64,000 nucleotides of DNA from Lasioglossum baleicum (taxonomy: Eukaryota > Arthropoda > Insecta > Hymenoptera > Halictidae), in the NCBI RefSeq assembly GCF_051020765.1, contig NW_027469177.1, positions 372,001 through 436,000 of the forward strand, written 5' to 3'. Made by a program: the position numbers and the translations under genes. Of the stretch, positions 36,656 through 51,100 are shown piece after piece. Numbering within the stretch: position 1 is the stretch's first letter; each line of letters opens with the position of its first letter. The notes beneath the pieces are model-generated. The model saw only the letters and a list, made by a program, of their open reading frames with translations. It made no database searches and was not told the origin of the DNA.

Positions 36656-38889
36656 CTCGACTAGCCTGCGGGATGCATCCTCTCGCACCTGTTTTTACTC
36701 GACTAGCCTGCGGGATGCATCCTCTCGCACGTGTTTTTACTCGACTACCCTGATGGATGCATCCTCTCGCACGTGTTTTTGCTCGACTAGCCATGCGCAT
36801 CTCAAAAAACCTGCACATGCGCATCCCAAAAAACCTGCGCATGCGCATCCCACAAAACCTGCGCATGCGCATCCCACAAAACCTCGCACGTGTTTTTACT
36901 CGACTAGCCTGCGGGATGCATCCTCTCGCACGTGTTTTTGCTCGACTAGCCTGCGGGATGTATCCTCTCGCACGTGTTTTTACTCGACTAGCCTGCGGGA
37001 TGCATCGTCTCGCACGTGTTTTTACTCGACTAGCCTGCGGGATGCATCCTCTCGCACGTGTATTTGCTCGACTAGCCATGCGCATCCCAAAAAACCTGCG
37101 CATGCGCATCCCAAAAAATCTGCGCATGCGCATCCCACAAAACCTGCGCATGCGCATCCCACAAAACCTCGCACGTGTTTGTGCTCGACTAGCCTGCGGG
37201 ATGCATCCTTTCGCACGTGTTTTTACTCGACTAGCCTGCGGGATGCATCCTCTCGCACGTGTTTTTGCTCGGCTAGCCTGCGGGATGCATCCTCTCGCAC
37301 GTGTTTTTGCTCGACTAGCCATGCGCATCCCAAAAAACCTGCACATGTGCATCCCAAAAAACCTGCGCATGCGCATCCCACAAAACCTCGCACGTGTTTT
37401 TACTCGACTAGCCTGCGGGATGCATCCTCTCGCACGTGTTTTTGCTCGGCTAGCCTGCGGGATGCATCCTCTCGCACGTGTTTTTGCTCGACTAGCCATG
37501 CGCATCCCAAAAAACCTGCGCATGCGCATCCCAAAAAACCTGCGCATGCGCATCCCACAAAACCTCGCACGTGTTTTTACTCGACTAGCCTGCGGGATGC
37601 ATCCTCTCGCACGTGTTTTTACTCGACTAGCCTGCGGGATGCATCGTCTCGCACGTGTTTTTACTCGACTAGCCTGCGGGATGCATCCTCTCGCACGTGT
37701 TTTTGCTCGACTAGCCATGCGCATCCCAAAAAACCTGCGCATGCGCATCCCAAAAAATCTGCGCATGCGCATCCCACAAAACCTGCGCATGCGCATCCCA
37801 CAAAACCTCGCACGTGTTTGTGCTCAACTAGCCTGCGGGATGCATCCTTTCGCACGTGTTTTTACTCGACTAGCCTGCGGGATGCATCCTCCCGCACGTG
37901 TTTTTGCTCGACTAGCCATGCGCATCCCAAAAAACCTGCGCATGCGCATCCCAAAAAATCTGCGCATGCGCATCCCACAAAACCTGCGCATGCGCATCCC
38001 ACAAAACCTCGCACGTGTTTGTGCTCGACTAGCTGCGGGATGCATCCTTTCGCACGTGTTTTTACTCGACTAGCCTGCGGGATGCATCCTCTCGCACGTG
38101 TTTTTGCTCGACTAGCCTGCGGGATGCATCCTCTCGCACGTGTTTTTGATCGACTAGCCATGCGCATCCCAAAAAACCTGCGCATGCGCATCCCACAAAA
38201 CCTGCGCATGCGCATCCCACAAAACCTCGCACGTGTTTGTGCTCGACTAGACTGCGGGATGCATCCTTTCGCACGTGTTTTTACTCGACTAGCCTGCGGG
38301 ATGCATCCTCTCGCACGTGTTTTTGCTCGACTAGCCTGCGGGATGCATCCTCTCGCACGTGTTTTTGCTCGACTAGCCTGCGGGATGCATCCTCTCGCAC
38401 GTGTTTTTACTCGACTAGCCTGCGGGATGCATCCTCTCGCACGTGTTTTTACTCGACTACCCTGATGGATGCATCCTCTCGCACGTGTTTTTGCTCGACT
38501 AGCCATGCGCATCTCAAAAAACCTGCACATGCGCATCCCAAAAAACCTGCGCATGCGCATCCCACAAAACCTGCGCATGCGCATCCCACAAAACCTCGCA
38601 CGTGTTTTTACTCGACTAGCCTGCGGGATGCATCTTCTCGCACGTGTTTTTACTCGACTAGCCTGCGGGATGCATCCTCTCGCACGTGTTTTTGCTCGAC
38701 TAGCCATGCGCATCCCAAAAAACCTGCACATGCGCATCCCAAAAAACCTGCGCATGCGCATCCCACAAAACCTGCGCATGCGCATCCCACAAAACCTCGC
38801 ACGTGTTTTTACTCGACTAGCCTGCGGGATGCATCCTCTCGCACGTGTTTTTGCTCGACTAGCCATGCGCATCCCAAAAAACCTGCGCA

Positions 38890-41800
38890 TGCGCATCCCA
38901 AAAAACCTGCGCATGCGCATCCCAAAAAACCTGCGCATGCGCATCCCACAAAACCTGCGTATGCGCATCCCACAAAACCTCGCACGTGTTTTTACTCGAC
39001 TAGCCTGCTGGATGCATCCTCTCGCACGTGTTTTTACTCGGCTAGCCTGCGGGATGCATCCTCTCGCACGTGTTTTTGCTCGACTAGCCATGCGCATCCC
39101 AAAAAACCTGCACATGCGCATCCCAAAAAACCTGCGCATGCGCATCCCACAAAACCTCGCACGTGTTTTTACTCGAGTAGCCTGCGGGATGCATCCTCTC
39201 GCACGTGTTTTTGCTCGGCTAGCCTGCGGGATGCATCCTCTCGCACGTGTTTTTACTCGACTAGCCTGCGGGATGCATCGTCTCGCACGTGTTTTTACTC
39301 GACTAGCCTGCGGGATGCATCCTCTCGCACGTGTTTTTGCTCGACTAGCCATGCGCATCCCAAAAAACCTGCGCATGCGCATCCCAAAAAATCTGCGCAT
39401 GCGCATCCCACAAAACCTGCGCATGCGCATCCCACAAAACCTCGCACGTGTTTGTGCTCGACTAGCCTGCGGGATGCATCCTTTCGCACGTGTTTTTACT
39501 CGACTAGCCTGCGGGATGCATCCTCTCGCACGTGTTTTTGCTCGACTAGCCTGCGGGATGCATCCTCTCGCACGTGTTTGTGCTCGACTAGCCTGCGGGA
39601 TGCATCCTCTCGCACGTGTTTTTACTCGACTAGCCTGCGGGATGCATCCTCTCGCACGTGTTTTTGCTCGACTAGCCTGCGGGATGCATCCTCTCGCACG
39701 TGTTTTTGCTCGACTAGCCTGCGGGATGCATCCTCTCGCACGTGTTTTTACTCGACTAGCCTGCGGGATGCATCCTCTCGCACGTGTTTTTACTCGACTA
39801 CCCTGATGGATGCATCCTCTCGCACGTGTTTTTGCTCGACTAGCCATGCGCATCTCAAAAACCCTGCACATGCGCATCCCAAAAAACCTGCGCATGCGCA
39901 TCCCACAAAACCTGCGCATGCGCATCCCACAAAACCTCGCACGTGTTTTTAATCGACTAGCCTGCGGGATGCATCCTCCCGCACGTGTTTTTACTCGACT
40001 AGCCTGCGGGATGCATCCTCTCGCACGTGTTTTTGCTCGACTAGCCATGCGCATCCCAAAAAACCTGCACATGCGCATCCCAAAAAACCTGCGCATGCGC
40101 ATCCCACAAAACCTCGCACGTGTTTTTACTCGACTAGCCTGCGGGATGCATCCTCTCGCACGTGTTTTTACTGGACTAGCCTGCGGGATGCATCCTCTCG
40201 CACGTGTTTTTACTCGACTACCCTGCGGGATGCATCCTCTCGCACGTGTTTTTGCTCGACTAGCCATGCGCATCCCAAAAAACCTGCGCATGCGCATCCC
40301 AAAAAACCTGCGCATGCGCATCCCAAAAAACCTGCGCATGCGCATCCCACAAAACCTGCGTATGCGCATCCCACAAAACCTCGCACGTGTTTTTACTCGA
40401 CTAGCCTGCTGGATGCATCCTCTCGCACGTGTTTTTACTCGGCTAGCCTGCGGGATGCATCCTCTCGCACGTGTTTTTGCTCGACTAGCCATGCGCATCC
40501 CAAAAAACCTGCACATGCGCATCCCAAAAAACCTGCGCATGCGCATCCCACAAAACCTCGCACGTGTTTGTGCTCGACTAGCCTGCGGGATGCATCCTCT
40601 CGCACGTGTTTTTGCTCGACTAGCCTGCGGGATGCATCCTCTCGCACGTGTTTTTGCTCGACTAGCCATGCGCATCCCAAAAAACCTGCGCATGCGCATC
40701 CCAAAAAACCTGCGCATGCGCATCCCACAAAACCTGCGCATGCGCATCCCACAAAACCTCGCACGTGTTTTTACTCGACTAGCCTGCGGGATGCATCCTC
40801 TCGCACGTGTTTTTACTGGACTAGCCTGCGGGATGCATCCTCTCGCACGTGTTTTTACTCGACTACCCTGCGGGATGCATCCTCTCGCACGTGTTTTTGC
40901 TCGACTAGCCATGCGCATCCCAAAAAACCTGCGCATGCGCATCCCAAAAAACCTGCGCATGCGCATCCCAAAAAACCTGCGCATGCGCATCCCACAAAAC
41001 CTGCGTATGCGCATCCCACAAAACCTCGCACGTGTTTTTACTCGACTAGCCTGCTGGATGCATCCTCTCGCACGTGTTTTTACTCGGCTAGCCTGCGGGA
41101 TGCATCCTCTCGCACGTGTTTTTGCTCGACTAGCCATGCGCATCCCAAAAAACCTGCACATGCGCATCCCAAAAAACCTGCGCATGCGCATCCCACAAAA
41201 CCTCGCACGTGTTTGTGCTCGACTAGCCTGCGGGATGCATCCTCTCGCACGTGTTTTTGCTCGACTAGCCTGCGGGATGCATCCTCTCGCACGTGTTTTT
41301 GCTCGACTACCCTGCGGGATGCATCCTCTCGCACGTGTTTTTGCTCGACTAGCCATGCGCATACCAAAAAACCTGCGCATGCGCATCCCAAAAAACCTGC
41401 GCATGCGCATCCCAAAAAACCTGCGCATGCGCATCCCACAAAACCTGCGTATGCGCATCCCACAAAACCTCGCACGTGTTTTTACTCGACTAGCCTGCTG
41501 GATGCATCCTCTCGCACGTGTTTTTACTCGGCTAGCCTGCGGGATGCATCCTCTCGCACGTGTTTTTGCTCGACTAGCCATGCGCATCCCAAAAAACCTG
41601 CACATGCGCATCCCAAAAAACCTGCGCATGCGCATCCCACAAAACCTCGCACGTGTTTTTACTCGACTAGCCTGCGGGATGCATCCTCTCGCACGTGTTT
41701 TTACTCGACTACCCTGATGGATGCATCCTCTCGCACGTGTTTTTGCTCGACTAGCCATGCGCATCTCAAAAACCCTGCACATGCGCATCCCAAAAAACCT

Positions 41801-44500
41801 GCGCATGCGCATCCCAAAAAACCTGCGCATGCGCATCCCACAAAACCTGCGCATGCGCATCCCACAAAACCTCGCACGTGTTTTTAATCGACTAGCCTGC
41901 GGGATGCATCCTCCCGCACGTGTTTTTACTCGACTAGCCTGCGGGATGCATCCTCTCGCACGTGTTTTTGCTCGACTAGCCATGCGCATCCCAAAAAACC
42001 TGCACATGCGCATCCCAAAAAACCTGCGCATGCGCATCCCACAAAACCTGCGCATGCGCATCCCACAAAACCTCGCACGTGTTTTTACTCGACTAGCCTG
42101 CGGGATGCATCCTCTCGCACGTGTTTTTACTGGACTAGCCTGCGGGATGCATCCTCTCGCACGTGTTTTTACTCGACTACCCTGCGGGATGCATCCTCTC
42201 GCACGTGTTTTTGCTCGACTAGCCATGCGCATCCCAAAAAACCTGCGCATGCGCATCCCAAAAAACCTGCGCATGCGCATCCCAAAAAACCTGCGCATGC
42301 GCATCCCACAAAACCTGCGTATGCGCATCCCACAAAACCTCGCACGTGTTTTTACTCGACTAGCCTGCTGGATGCATCCTCTCGCACGTGTTTTTACTCG
42401 GCTAGCCTGCGGGATGCATCCTCTCGCACGTGTTTTTGCTCGACTAGCCATGCGCATCCCAAAAAACCTGCACATGCGCATCCCAAAAAACCTGCGCATG
42501 CGCATCCCACAAAACCTCGCACGTGTTTGTGCTCGACTAGCCTGCGGGATGCATCCTCTCGCACGTGTTTTTGCTCGACTAGCCTGCGGGATGCATCCTC
42601 TCGCACGTGTTTTTGCTCGACTAGCCATGCGCATCCCAAAAAACCTGCGCATGCGCATCCCAAAAAATCTGCGCATGCGCATCCCACAAAACCTGCGCAT
42701 GCGCATCCCACAAAACCTCGCACGTGTTTGTGCTCGACTAGACTGCGGGATGCATCCTTTCGCACGTGTTTTTACTCGACTAGCCTGCGGGATGCATCCT
42801 CTCGCACGTGTTTTTGCTCGACTAGCCTGCGGGATGCATCCTCTCGCACGTGTTTGTGCTCGACTAGCCTGCGGGATGCATCCTCTCGCACGTGTTTTTA
42901 CTCGACTAGCCTGCGGGATGCATCCTCTCGCACGTGTTTTTACTGGACTAGCCTGCGGGATGCATCCTCTCGCACGTGTTTTTACTCGACTACCCTGCGG
43001 GATGCATCCTCTCGCACGTGTTTTTGCTCGACTAGCCATGCGCATCCCAAAAAACCTGCGCATGCGCATCCCAAAAAACCTGCGCATGCGCATCCCAAAA
43101 AACCTGCGCATGCGCATCCCACAAAACCTGCGTATGCGCATCCCACAAAACCTCGCACGTGTTTTTACTCGACTAGCCTGCTGGATGCATCCTCTCGCAC
43201 GTGTTTTTACTCGGCTAGCCTGCGGGATGCATCCTCTCGCACGTGTTTTTGCTCGACTAGCCATGCGCATCCCAAAAAACCTGCACATGCGCATCCCAAA
43301 AAACCTGCGCATGCGCATCCCACAAAACCTCGCACGTGTTTTTACTCGACTAGCCTGCGGGATGCATCGTCTCGCACGTGTTTTTACTCGACTAGCCTGC
43401 GGGATGCATCCTCTCGCACGTGTTTTTGCTCGACTAGCCATGCGCATCCCACAAAACCTGCGCATGCGCATCCCACAAAACCTCGCACGTGTTTGTGCTC
43501 GACTAGCCTGCGGGATGCATCCTTTCGCACGTGTTTTTACTCGACTAGCCTGCGGGATGCATCCTCTCGCACGTGTTTTTGCTCGACTAGCCTGCGGGAT
43601 GCATCCTCTCGCACGTGTTTGTGCTCGACTAGCCTGCGGGATGCATCCTCTCGCACGTGTTTTTACTCGACTAGCCTGCGGGATGCATCCTCTCGCACGT
43701 GTTTTTGCTCGACTAGCCTGCGGGATGCATCCTCTCGCACGTGTTTTTGCTCGACTAGCCTGCGGGATGCATCCTCTCGCACGTGTTTTTACTCGACTAG
43801 CCTGCGGGATGCATCCTCTCGCACGTGTTTTTACTCGACTACCCTGATGGATGCATCCTCTCGCACGTGTTTTTGCTCGACTAGCCATGCGCATCTCAAA
43901 AACCCTGCACATGCGCATCCCAAAAAACCTGCGCATGCGCATCCCACAAAACCTGCGCATGCGCATCCCACAAAACCTGCGCATGCGCATCCCACAAAAC
44001 CTCGCACGTGTTTTTAATCGACTAGCCTGCGGGATGCATCCTCCCGCACGTGTTTTTACTCGACTAGCCTGCGGGATGCATCCTCTCGCACGTGTTTTTG
44101 CTCGACTAGCCATGCGCATCCCAAAAAACCTGCACATGCGCATCCCAAAAAACCTGCGCATGCGCATCCCACAAAACCTGCGCATGCGCATCCCACAAAA
44201 CCTCGCACGTGTTTTTACTCGACTAGCCTGCGCGATGCATCCTCTCGCACGTGTTTTTACTGGACTAGCCTGCGGGATGCATCCTCTCGCACGTGTTTTT
44301 ACTCGACTACCCTGCGGGATGCATCCTCTCGCACGTGTTTTTGCTCGACTAGCCATGCGCATCCCAAAAAAACCTGCGCATGCGCATCCCAAAAAACCTG
44401 CGCATGCGCATCCCAAAAAACCTGCGCATGCGCATCCCACAAAACCTGCGTATGCGCATCCCACAAAACCTCGCACGTGTTTTTACTCGACTAGCCTGCT
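38890..44500 (+). repeat. Cluster of CTGCTGG-type modules
   Basis: The CTGCTGG module occurs seven times in about 5.5 kb (near 39,006, 40,407, 41,051, 41,496, 42,366, 43,181 and 44,498), much denser than elsewhere. Several copies are preceded by an ACTGGACTAG unit and an ACTACCCTGCGGG unit. Spacings of 444 to 1,401 bp differ by multiples of three. This looks like local amplification with loss of the 243-bp modules; the 243-bp type is almost absent here. Confidence 0.75.
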
Positions 44501-47160
44501 GGATGCATCCTCTCGCACGTGTTTTTACTCGGCTAGCCTGCGGATGCATCCTCTCGCACGTGTTTTTGCTCGACTAGCCATGCGCATCCCAAAAAACCTG
44601 CACATGCGCATCCAAAAAACCTGCGCATGCGCATCCCACAAAACCTCGCACGTGTTTGTGCTCGACTAGCCTGCGGGATGCATCCTCTCGCACGTGTTTT
44701 TGCTCGACTAGCCATGCGCATCCCAAAAAACCTGCGCATGCGCATCCCAAAAAATCTGCGCATGCGCATCCCACAAAACCTGCGCATGCGCATCCCACAA
44801 AACCTCGCACGTGTTTGTGCTCGACTAGACTGCGGGATGCATCCTTTCGCACGTGTTTTTACTCGACTAGCCTGCGGGATGCATCCTCTCGCACGTGTTT
44901 TTGCTCGACTAGCCTGCGGGATGCATCCTCTCGCACGTGTTTGTGCTCGACTAGCCTGCGGGATGCATCCTCTCGCACGTGTTTTTACTCGACTAGCCTG
45001 CGGGATGCATCCTCTCGCACGTGTTTTTGCTCGACTAGCCTGCGGGATGCATCCTCTCGCACGTGTTTTTGCTCGACTAGCCTGCGGGATGCATCCTCTC
45101 GCACCTGTTTTTACTCGACTAGCCTGCGGGATGCATCCTCTCGCACGTGTTTTTACTCGACTACCCTGATGGATGCATCCTCTCGCACGTGTTTTTGCTC
45201 GACTAGCCATGCGCATCTCAAAAAACCTGCACATGCGCATCCCAAAAAACCTGCGCATGCGCATCCCACAAAACCTGCGCATGCGCATCCCACAAAACCT
45301 CGCACGTGTTTTTACTCGACTAGCCTGCGGGATGCATCCTCTCGCACGTGTTTTTACTCGACTAGCCTGCGGGATGCATCCTCTCGCACGTGTTTTTGCT
45401 CGACTAGCCTGCGGGATGCATCCTCTCGCACGTGTTTTTACTCGACTAGCCTGCGGGATGCATCGTCTCGCACGTGTTTTTACTCGACTAGCCTGCGGGA
45501 TGCATCCTCTCGCACGTGTATTTGCTCGACTAGCCATGCGCATCCCAAAAAACCTGCGCATGCGCATCCCAAAAAATCTGCGCATGCGCATCCCACAAAA
45601 CCTGCGCATGCGCATCCCACAAAACCTCGCACGTGTTTGTGCTCGACTAGCCTGCGGGATGCATCCTTTCGCACGTGTTTTTACTCGACTAGCCTGCGGG
45701 ATGCATCCTCTCGCACGTGTTTTTGCTCGACTAGCCTGCGGGATGCATCCTCTCGCACGTGTTTTTGCTCGACTAGCCATGCGCATCCCAAAAAACCTGC
45801 GCATGCGCATCCCAAAAAATCTGCGCATGCGCATCCCACAAAACCTGCGCATGCGCATCCCACAAAACCTAGCACGTGTTTGTGCTCGACTAGACTGCGG
45901 GATGCATCCTTTCGCACGTGTTTTTACTCGACTAGCCTGCGGGATGCATCCTCTCGCACGTGTTTTTGCTCGACTAGCCTGCGGGATGCATCCTCTCGCA
46001 CGTGTTTTTGCTCGACTAGCCTGCGGGATGCATCCTCTCGCACGTGTTTTTGCTCGACTAGCCATGCGCATTTCAAAAAACCTGCGCATGCGCATCCCAA
46101 AAAATCTGCGCATACGCATCCCACAAAACCTGCGCATGCGCATCCCACAAAACCTCGCACGTGTTTGTGCTCGACTAGCCTGCGGGATGCATCCTTTCGC
46201 ACGTGTTTTTACTCGACTAGCCTGCGGGATGCATCGTCTCGCACGTGTTTTTACTCGACTAGCCTGCGGGATGCATCCTCTCGCACGTGTTTTTGCTCGA
46301 CTAGCCATGCGCATCCCAAAAAACCTGCGCATGCGCATCCCAAAAAATCTGCGCATGCGCATCCCACAAAACCTGCGCATGCACATCCCACAAAACCTCG
46401 CACGTGTTTGTGCTCGACTAGCCTGCGGGATGCATCCTTTCGCACGTGTTTTTACTCGACTAGCCTGCGGGATGCATCCTCTCGCACGTGTTTTTGCTCG
46501 ACTAGCCTGCGGGATGCATCCTCTCGCACGTGTTTTTGATCGACTAGCCATGCGCATCCCAAAAAACCTGCGCATGCGCATCCCACAAAACCTGCGCATG
46601 CGCATCCCACAAAACCTCGCACGTGTTTGTGCTCGACTAGACTGCGGGATGCATCCTTTCGCACGTGTTTTTACTCGACTAGCCTGCGGGATGCATCCTC
46701 TCGCACGTGTTTTTGCTCGACTAGCCTGCGGGATGCATCCTCTCGCACGTGTTTTTGCTCGACTAGCCTGCGGGATGCATCCTCTCGCACGTGTTTTTAC
46801 TCGACTAGCCTGCGGGATGCATCCTCTCGCACGTGTTTTTACTCGACTACCCTGATGGATGCATCCTCTCGCACGTGTTTTTGCTCGACTAGCCATGCGC
46901 ATCCCAAAAAACCTGCGCATGCGCATCCCAAAAAATCTGCGCATGCGCATCCCACAAAACCTGCGCATGCGCATCCCACAAAACCTAGCACGTGTTTGTG
47001 CTCGACTAGACTGCGGGATGCATCCTTTCGCACGTGTTTTTACTCGACTAGCCTGCGGGATGCATCCTCTCGCACGTGTTTTTGCTCGACTAGCCTGCGG
47101 GATGCATCCTCTCGCACGTGTTTTTGCTCGACTAGCCATGCGCATCCCAAAAAACCTGCG

Positions 47161-47190
47161 CATGCGCATCCCAAAAAACCTCGCACGTGT
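47161..47190 (+). repeat. Exceptional B-to-A junction
   Basis: Here a B of the AAAAAACC form passes directly into CGCACGTG. At nearly every other junction the last B is the ACAAAACCT form. The tract has only two B. This probably arose from an unequal exchange or deletion between CCT of an early B and CCT of the terminal B, keeping the 21-bp end. Confidence 0.8.
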
Positions 47191-48193
47191 TTTTACTCGA
47201 CTAGCCTGCGGGATGCATCCTCTCGCACGTGTTTTTACTCGACTAGCCTGCGGGATGCATCGTCTCGCACGTGTTTTTACTCGACTAGCCTGCGGGATGC
47301 ATCCTCTCGCACGTGTTTTTGCTCGACTAGCCATGCGCATCCCAAAAAACCTGCGCATGCGCATCCCAAAAAATCTGCGCATGCGCATCCCACAAAACCT
47401 GCGCATGCGCATCCCACAAAACCTCGCACGTGTTTGTGCTCGACTAGCCTGCGGGATGCATCCTTTCGCACGTGTTTTTACTCGACTAGCCTGCGGGATG
47501 CATCCTCTCGCACGTGTTTTTGCTCGACTAGCCTGCGGGATGCATCCTCTCGCACGTGTTTTTGCTCGACTAGCCTGCGGGATGCATCCTCTCGCACGTG
47601 TTTTTGCTCGACTAGCCATGCGCATCCCAAAAAACCTGCGCATGCGCATCCCAAAAAATCTGCGCATACGCATCCCACAAAACCTGCGCATGCGCATCCC
47701 ACAAAACCTCGCACGTGTTTGTGCTCGACTAGCCTGCGGGATGCATCCTTTCGCACGTGTTTTTACTCGACTAGCCTGCGGGATGCATCGTCTCGCACGT
47801 GTTTTTACTCGACTAGCCTGCGGGATGCATCCTCTCGCACGTGTTTTTGCTCGACTAGCCATGCGCATCCCAAAAAACCTGCGCATGCGCATCCCAAAAA
47901 ATCTGCGCATGCGCATCCCACAAAACCTGCGCATGCACATCCCACAAAACCTCGCACGTGTTTGTGCTCGACTAGCCTGCGGGATGCATCCTTTCGCACG
48001 TGTTTTTACTCGACTAGCCTGCGGGATGCATCCTCTCGCACGTGTTTTTGCTCGACTAGCCTGCGGGATGCATCCTCTCGCACGTGTTTTTGCTCGACTA
48101 GCCTGCGGGATGCATCCTCTCGCACGTGTTTTTACTCGACTAGCCTGCGGGATGCATCCTCTCGCACGTGTTTTTACTCGACTACCCTGATGG

Positions 48194-51100
48194 ATGCATC
48201 CTCTCGCACGTGTTTTTGCTCGACTAGCCATGCGCATCTCAAAAAACCTGCACATGCGCATCCCAAAAAACCTGCGCATGCGCATCCCACAAAACCTGCG
48301 CATGCGCATCCCACAAAACCTCGCACGTGTTTTTACTCGACTAGCCTGCGGGATGCATCCTCTCGCACGTGTTTTTACTCGACTAGCCTGCGGGATGCAT
48401 CCTCTCGCACGTGTTTTTGCTCGACTAGCCATGCGCATCCCAAAAAACCTGCACATGCGCATCCCAAAAAACCTGCGCATGCGCATCCCACAAAACCTGC
48501 GCATGCGCATCCCACAAAACCTCGCACGTGTTTTTACTCGACTAGCCTGCGGGATGCATCCTCTCGCACGTGTTTTTACTGGACTAGCCTGCGGGATGCA
48601 TCCTCTCGCACGTGTTTTTACTCGACTACCCTGCGGGATGCATCCTCTCGCACGTGTTTTTGCTCGACTAGCCATGCGCATCCCAAAAAACCTGCGCATG
48701 CGCATCCCAAAAAACCTGCGCATGCGCATCCCAAAAAACCTGCGCATGCGCATCCCACAAAACCTGCGTATGCGCATCCCACAAAACCTCGCACGTGTTT
48801 TTACTCGACTAGCCTGCTGGATGCATCCTCTCGCACGTGTTTTTACTCGGCTAGCCTGCGGGATGCATCCTCTCGCACGTGTTTTTGCTCGACTAGCCAT
48901 GCGCATCCCAAAAAACCTGCACATGCGCATCCCAAAAAACCTGCGCATGCGCATCCCACAAAACCTCGCACGTGTTTTTACTCGACTAGCCTGCGGGATG
49001 CATCCTCTCGCACGTGTTTTTGCTCGGCTAGCCTGCGGGATGCATCCTCTCGCACGTGTTTTTGCTCGACTAGCCATGCGCATCCCAAAAAACCTGCGCA
49101 TGCGCATCCCAAAAAACCTGCGCATGCGCATCCCACAAAACCTCGCACGTGTTTTTACTCGACTAGCCTGCGGGATGCATCCTCTCGCACGTGTTTTTAC
49201 TCGACTAGCCTGCGGGATGCATCGTCTCGCACGTGTTTTTACTCGACTAGCCTGCGGGATGCATCCTCTCGCACGTGTTTTTGCTCGACTAGCCATGCGC
49301 ATCCCAAAAAACCTGCGCATGCGCATCCCAAAAAATCTGCGCATGCGCATCCCACAAAACCTGCGCATGCGCATCCCACAAAACCTCGCACGTGTTTGTG
49401 CTCAACTAGCCTGCGGGATGCATCCTTTCGCACGTGTTTTTACTCGACTAGCCTGCGGGATGCATCCTCTCGCACGTGTTTTTGCTCGACTAGCCTGCGG
49501 GATGCATCCTCTCGCACGTGTTTTTGCTCGACTAGCCATGCGCATCCCAAAAAACCTGCGCATGCGCATCCCAAAAAATCTGCGCATGCGCATCCCACAA
49601 AACCTGCGCATGCGCATCCCACAAAACCTCGCACGTGTTTGTGCTCGACTAGACTGCGGGATGCATCCTTTCGCACGTGTTTTTACTCGACTAGCCTGCG
49701 GGATGCATCCTCTCGCACGTGTTTTTGCTCGACTAGCCTGCGGGATGCATCCTCTCGCACGTGTTTGTGCTCGACTAGCCTGCGGGATGCATCCTCTCGC
49801 ACGTGTTTTTACTCGACTAGCCTGCGGGATGCATCCTCTCGCACGTGTTTTTGCTCGACTAGCCTGCGGGATGCATCCTCTCGCACGTGTTTTTGCTCGA
49901 CTAGCCTGCGGGATGCATCCTCTCGCACGTGTTTTTACTCGACTAGCCTGCGGGATGCATCCTCTCGCACGTGTTTTTACTCGACTACCCTGATGGATGC
50001 ATCCTCTCGCACGTGTTTTTGCTCGACTAGCCATGCGCATCTCAAAAAACCTGCACATGCGCATCCCAAAAAACCTGCGCATGCGCATCCCACAAAACCT
50101 GCGCATGCGCATCCCACAAAACCTCGCACGTGTTTTTACTCGACTAGCCTGCGGGATGCATCCTCTCGCACGTGTTTTTACTCGACTAGCCTGCGGGATG
50201 CATCCTCTCGCATGTGTTTTTGCTCGACTAGCCTGCGGGATGCATCCTCTCGCACGTGTTTTTACTCGACTAGCCTGCGGGATGCATCGTCTCGCACGTG
50301 TTTTTACTCGACTAGCCTGCGGGATGCATCCTCTCGCACGTGTTTTTGCTCGACTAGCCGTGCGCATCCCAAAAAACCTGCGCATGCGCATCCCAAAAAA
50401 TCTGCGCATGCGCATCCCACAAAACCTGCGCATGCGCATCCCACAAAACCTCGCACGTGTTTGTGCTCGACTAGCCTGCGGGATGCATCCTTTCGCACGT
50501 GTTTTTACTCGACTAGCCTGCGGGATGCATCCTCTCGCACGTGTTTTTGCTCGACTAGCCTGCGGGATGCATCCTCTCGCACGTGTTTTTGCTCGACTAG
50601 CCATGCGCATCCCAAAAAACCTGCGCATGCGCATCCCAAAAAATCTGCGCATGCGCATCCCACAAAACCTGCGCATGCGCATCCCACAAAACCTCGCACG
50701 TGTTTGTGCTCGACTAGCCTGCGGGATGCATCCTTTCGCACGTGTTTTTACTCGACTAGCCTGCAGGATGCATCCTCTCGCACGTGTTTTTGCTCGACTA
50801 GCCTGCGGGATGCATCCTCTCGCACGTGTTTTTGCTCGACTAGCCATGCGCATCCCAAAAAACCTGCGCATGCGCATCCCAAAAAATCTGCGCATGCGCA
50901 TCCCACAAAACCTGCGCATGCGCATCCCACAAAACCTCGCACGTGTTTGTGCTCGACTAGCCTGCGGGATGCATCCTTTCGCACGTGTTTTTACTCGACT
51001 AGCCTGCGGGATGCATCCTCTCGCACGTGTTTTTGCTCGACTAGCCTGCGGGATGCATCCTCTCGCACGTGTTTTTGCTCGACTAGCCATGCGCATCCCA

